Positions 62,534 through 64,000 of a stretch of DNA of 64,000 nt are shown in pieces. Numbering within the stretch: position 1 is the stretch's first letter; every line of letters starts with the position of its first letter. Below the pieces are notes generated by a model, which saw nothing but the letters and a program-made list of their open reading frames with translations, searched no databases and was not told the DNA's origin. The stretch is from Anaerolineales bacterium (GTDB lineage: Bacteria; Chloroflexota; Anaerolineae; Anaerolineales; UBA11579), in contig JAJTXV010000002.1 of the NCBI GenBank assembly GCA_021463845.1, positions 228,962-292,961 on the forward strand, in the 5' to 3' direction. A program made the position numbers and the translations under genes.

Positions 62534-63796
62534 ATGACCAAGAGCTTTGACCAAAAACTGTCTGGATACGCTGACCTGATCGTGCATATTGGCTTGAATG
62601 TACAGCCGGGCCAGAAGGTAGTAGTGAGCGGTAAGAACCTGTTCCGCGGCGCGCCGCTGCACAGCGCCCCGCTGGTGCGCAAGATCGTGGAGAGCGCCTA
62701 CAAGGCCGGGGCGCGCTTTGTGGATGTGTTCTGGGATGATGACCAGAGCCAGCTGGTGCGCTTTGCGCATGCGCCGCGGGATAGCTTTGAGGAGTTCCCC
62801 ACCTGGCGCACGCGTGCCTTGCATGAGTACGCCGCCAACGGCGATGCGATCGTCTCGATCTATGGTGAGGATCCCGACCTGTTCAACGGGCAGGACGCGG
62901 CGTTGGTGACGCAAGCCCAGCGCACGATGGAGAAGCACATGCAGTCCCAGATGGAACTGCTGATGAAGAACGCCTACAACTGGCTGCTGGTCAGCGTGCC
63001 GCATCCCAACTGGGCGGCCAAGGTGTTCCCTGACCTGCCGGCGGACAAGCAGATGGACGCGATGTGGGAGCAGATATTCACGCTGTGCCGCATCGACCGG
63101 GAGGACCCGGTGGCGGCGTGGAAAGAGCACATCGCCCAGCTGAATGAAGCCGCTAAGTACCTGAATGAGAAGCAGTACGATGCCCTGCACTACACCGCGC
63201 CCGGCACTGACTTTACCGTCGGCCTGCCGGCGGGCCACCTGTGGAACAGCGCCCAATCTGACACGCAGGGTGGCATCACCTTCACGCCCAACCTGCCGAC
63301 TGAGGAAATCTTCACGTTGGGCGACAAGAACCGCGCCGAGGGCACGCTCAAGGCCTCCATGCCGCTGAGCTACGGCGGGCGGCTGATCGAAGACTTCAGC
63401 ATGGTGTTCAAGGACGGCCGCGTGGTTGAGGTGAAGGCCGGCAAGAACGAGCAGGCGCTCAAAGACCTGCTGGACGTGGACGATGGCGCCGGGCGCGTGG
63501 GCGAGATCGCCCTCGTGCCGCACAGCTCACCCATTGCGCAGTCTGGCCGCCTGTTTTACAACACCCTGTACGATGAGAACGCCGCCAGCCACATTGCTGT
63601 GGGCCGCGCCTATCGCTTTACGCTGAAGGGCGGCGAGACGATGAGCGCCGAGGACTTCGCGGCCGCCGGCGGCAACTACAGCCTGGTGCATGTGGACTTC
63701 ATGATCGGCTCGGCCGAGATGGATATTGACGGCATCACCAAGGATGGCGCTAGAGAGCCGCTGATGCGCAAGGGTGAGTGGGCTTACAAAAGCTAA
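62534..63796 (+). CDS. M29 family aminopeptidase (AmpS/PepS type)
   Basis: The 420-residue protein is a thermophilic-type M29 metallo-aminopeptidase removing N-terminal residues from peptides in the cytoplasm. It begins FDQKLSGYADLIVHIGLNVQPGQKVVVSG, as in the family, with FTPNLPTEEIFTLGDKNRAEG (metal-binding Glu), VGEIALVPHSSPI, FYNTLYDENAASHIAVGRAY (Glu/His ligands) and VHVDFMIGSAEMDIDGI (His/Asp). AAAGGA lies 12 nt upstream. Upstream in-frame codons fall in repeat A and are not counted. Confidence 0.93.
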   Translation: MTKSFDQKLSGYADLIVHIGLNVQPGQKVVVSGKNLFRGAPLHSAPLVRKIVESAYKAGARFVDVFWDDDQSQLVRFAHAPRDSFEEFPTWRTRALHEYAANGDAIVSIYGEDPDLFNGQDAALVTQAQRTMEKHMQSQMELLMKNAYNWLLVSVPHPNWAAKVFPDLPADKQMDAMWEQIFTLCRIDREDPVAAWKEHIAQLNEAAKYLNEKQYDALHYTAPGTDFTVGLPAGHLWNSAQSDTQGGITFTPNLPTEEIFTLGDKNRAEGTLKASMPLSYGGRLIEDFSMVFKDGRVVEVKAGKNEQALKDLLDVDDGAGRVGEIALVPHSSPIAQSGRLFYNTLYDENAASHIAVGRAYRFTLKGGETMSAEDFAAAGGNYSLVHVDFMIGSAEMDIDGITKDGAREPLMRKGEWAYKS

Positions 63797-63812
63797 AAAC
63801 ATCAAGAATTTC

Positions 63813-63850
63813 AAAACAGGAGCGCAACAGGCTTGTTGCGCTCCTGTTTT
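63813..63850 (+). terminator. Terminator of the aminopeptidase gene
   Basis: 17-bp arms (63813-63829 with 63834-63850), 4-nt loop, ending in TTTT. Confidence 0.9.
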
Positions 63851-63864
63851 GTTTATCCACCAGC

Positions 63865-63894
63865 TTGATTAAGTAAGAACATTTATTCTATAAT
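63865..63894 (+). promoter_or_regulatory. Promoter of the window-edge gene
   Basis: TTGATT (63865-63870), 18-nt spacer, TATAAT (63889-63894), 20 nt before an ATG with GAGGAGG upstream. Confidence 0.65.
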
Positions 63895-63914
63895 AAACAA
63901 AAGAGGAGGAAGGT

Positions 63915-64000
63915 ATGACAAACGAAACATTTGAAGTGAATGGTGAAAAGAAGCAGGGCTATTTAGCCTTGCCCGCAGGTGGCAGCGGCCCGGGCGTATT
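63915..64000 (+). CDS. Start of a probable dienelactone-hydrolase family gene (truncated by window)
   Basis: Only 28 codons are visible (MTNETFEVNGEKKQGYLALP then AGGSGPGV). The G-Y-L-A-x-P-x-G-x-G-P-G-V pattern is the typical opening of the DLH family, in which an N-terminal strand precedes the alpha/beta-hydrolase core. AGGAGGAAGG precedes the ATG. The catalytic part lies outside the window, so the assignment is tentative. Confidence 0.65.
   Translation, partial: MTNETFEVNGEKKQGYLALPAGGSGPGV

Overview
The window reads as a chromosome segment from a GC-rich bacterium of the phylum Chloroflexota, most likely class Anaerolineae. This is inferred from the gene content and not from any marker search. 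The pointers are lipoproteins with long Thr/Pro/Glu linkers after the lipobox, a secreted sortase with an internal LPxTG motif, GatCAB, PdxST, an R3H-domain Ycf45-type ATPase, PadR genes paired with membrane proteins, and a pyruvoyl arginine decarboxylase / agmatinase / deoxyhypusine-synthase-like cluster. There are no rRNA genes, no CRISPR array and no transposase. One tRNA (Leu, anticodon CAA) is present.

Layout. 1-6.5 kb (minus strand): gatC-gatA-nucleotidyltransferase-gatB, a lipoprotein esterase, a molybdopterin oxidoreductase and a UPF0173 hydrolase. 6.5-6.95 kb: an AT-richer non-coding block with DnaA-box-like sites. 7-8.1 kb: a PadR/membrane-protein operon and tRNA-Leu. 8.3-13.5 kb (plus): ychF, an unknown membrane protein, a CcrM-type DNA methyltransferase and an M3 oligoendopeptidase. 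14-20 kb: a deoxynucleoside kinase and a GntR-controlled ABC operon whose ATPase is fused to a CPBP protease; two parS-like sites lie in or beside it. 20.2-22.7 kb: the polyamine cluster. 22.7-25.6 kb: small enzymes and an AraC regulator. 26.2-27.7 kb: pdxS-pdxT. 27.8-37.6 kb: a Ycf45/R3H ATPase, a racemase, a propeller membrane protein, priA and a phosphoribosyltransferase. 37.9-42.6 kb (minus): msrA, an unknown NAD-binding protein and a second PadR operon with HAAS-type membrane proteins. 42.6-44.5 kb: a small accessory island with an AT-rich HEPN-like gene and a RecA-like ATPase. 44.8-49.7 kb: clpC, the propeller-sortase protein and a peptidoglycan-binding lipoprotein. 49.8-58 kb (minus): sdhCDAB, a GT-C glycosyltransferase, two GNAT paralogues and icd. 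58-64 kb: a Ca2+-type P-ATPase, a small membrane protein, dus, an M29 aminopeptidase and the start of a probable dienelactone-hydrolase-family gene.

Three themes recur. First, many monocistronic or operon-leading genes have a TANNNT -10 box 6-8 nt upstream of the start codon and no Shine-Dalgarno sequence, so leaderless transcripts look common. Second, intergenic gaps are filled by several families of short dispersed palindromic repeats (families A-E below), which in one case supply the 5' end of a gene. Third, parS-like sites at 18.2 and 19.2 kb and a DnaA-box-like cluster at 6.6-6.94 kb suggest the segment may be origin-proximal, although dnaA, dnaN and parAB are not in the window.

Repeat families used in the entries: A = CAGATGAACACAGAT and its complement; B = CGTCATTGCGAGGAGCG ... 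GCAATCC; C = GTCATCCCGAACGA ... GAGGGATCC; D = ACCACAAAGACACAAAG; E = GGCGCAGCATGCTGCGCC.
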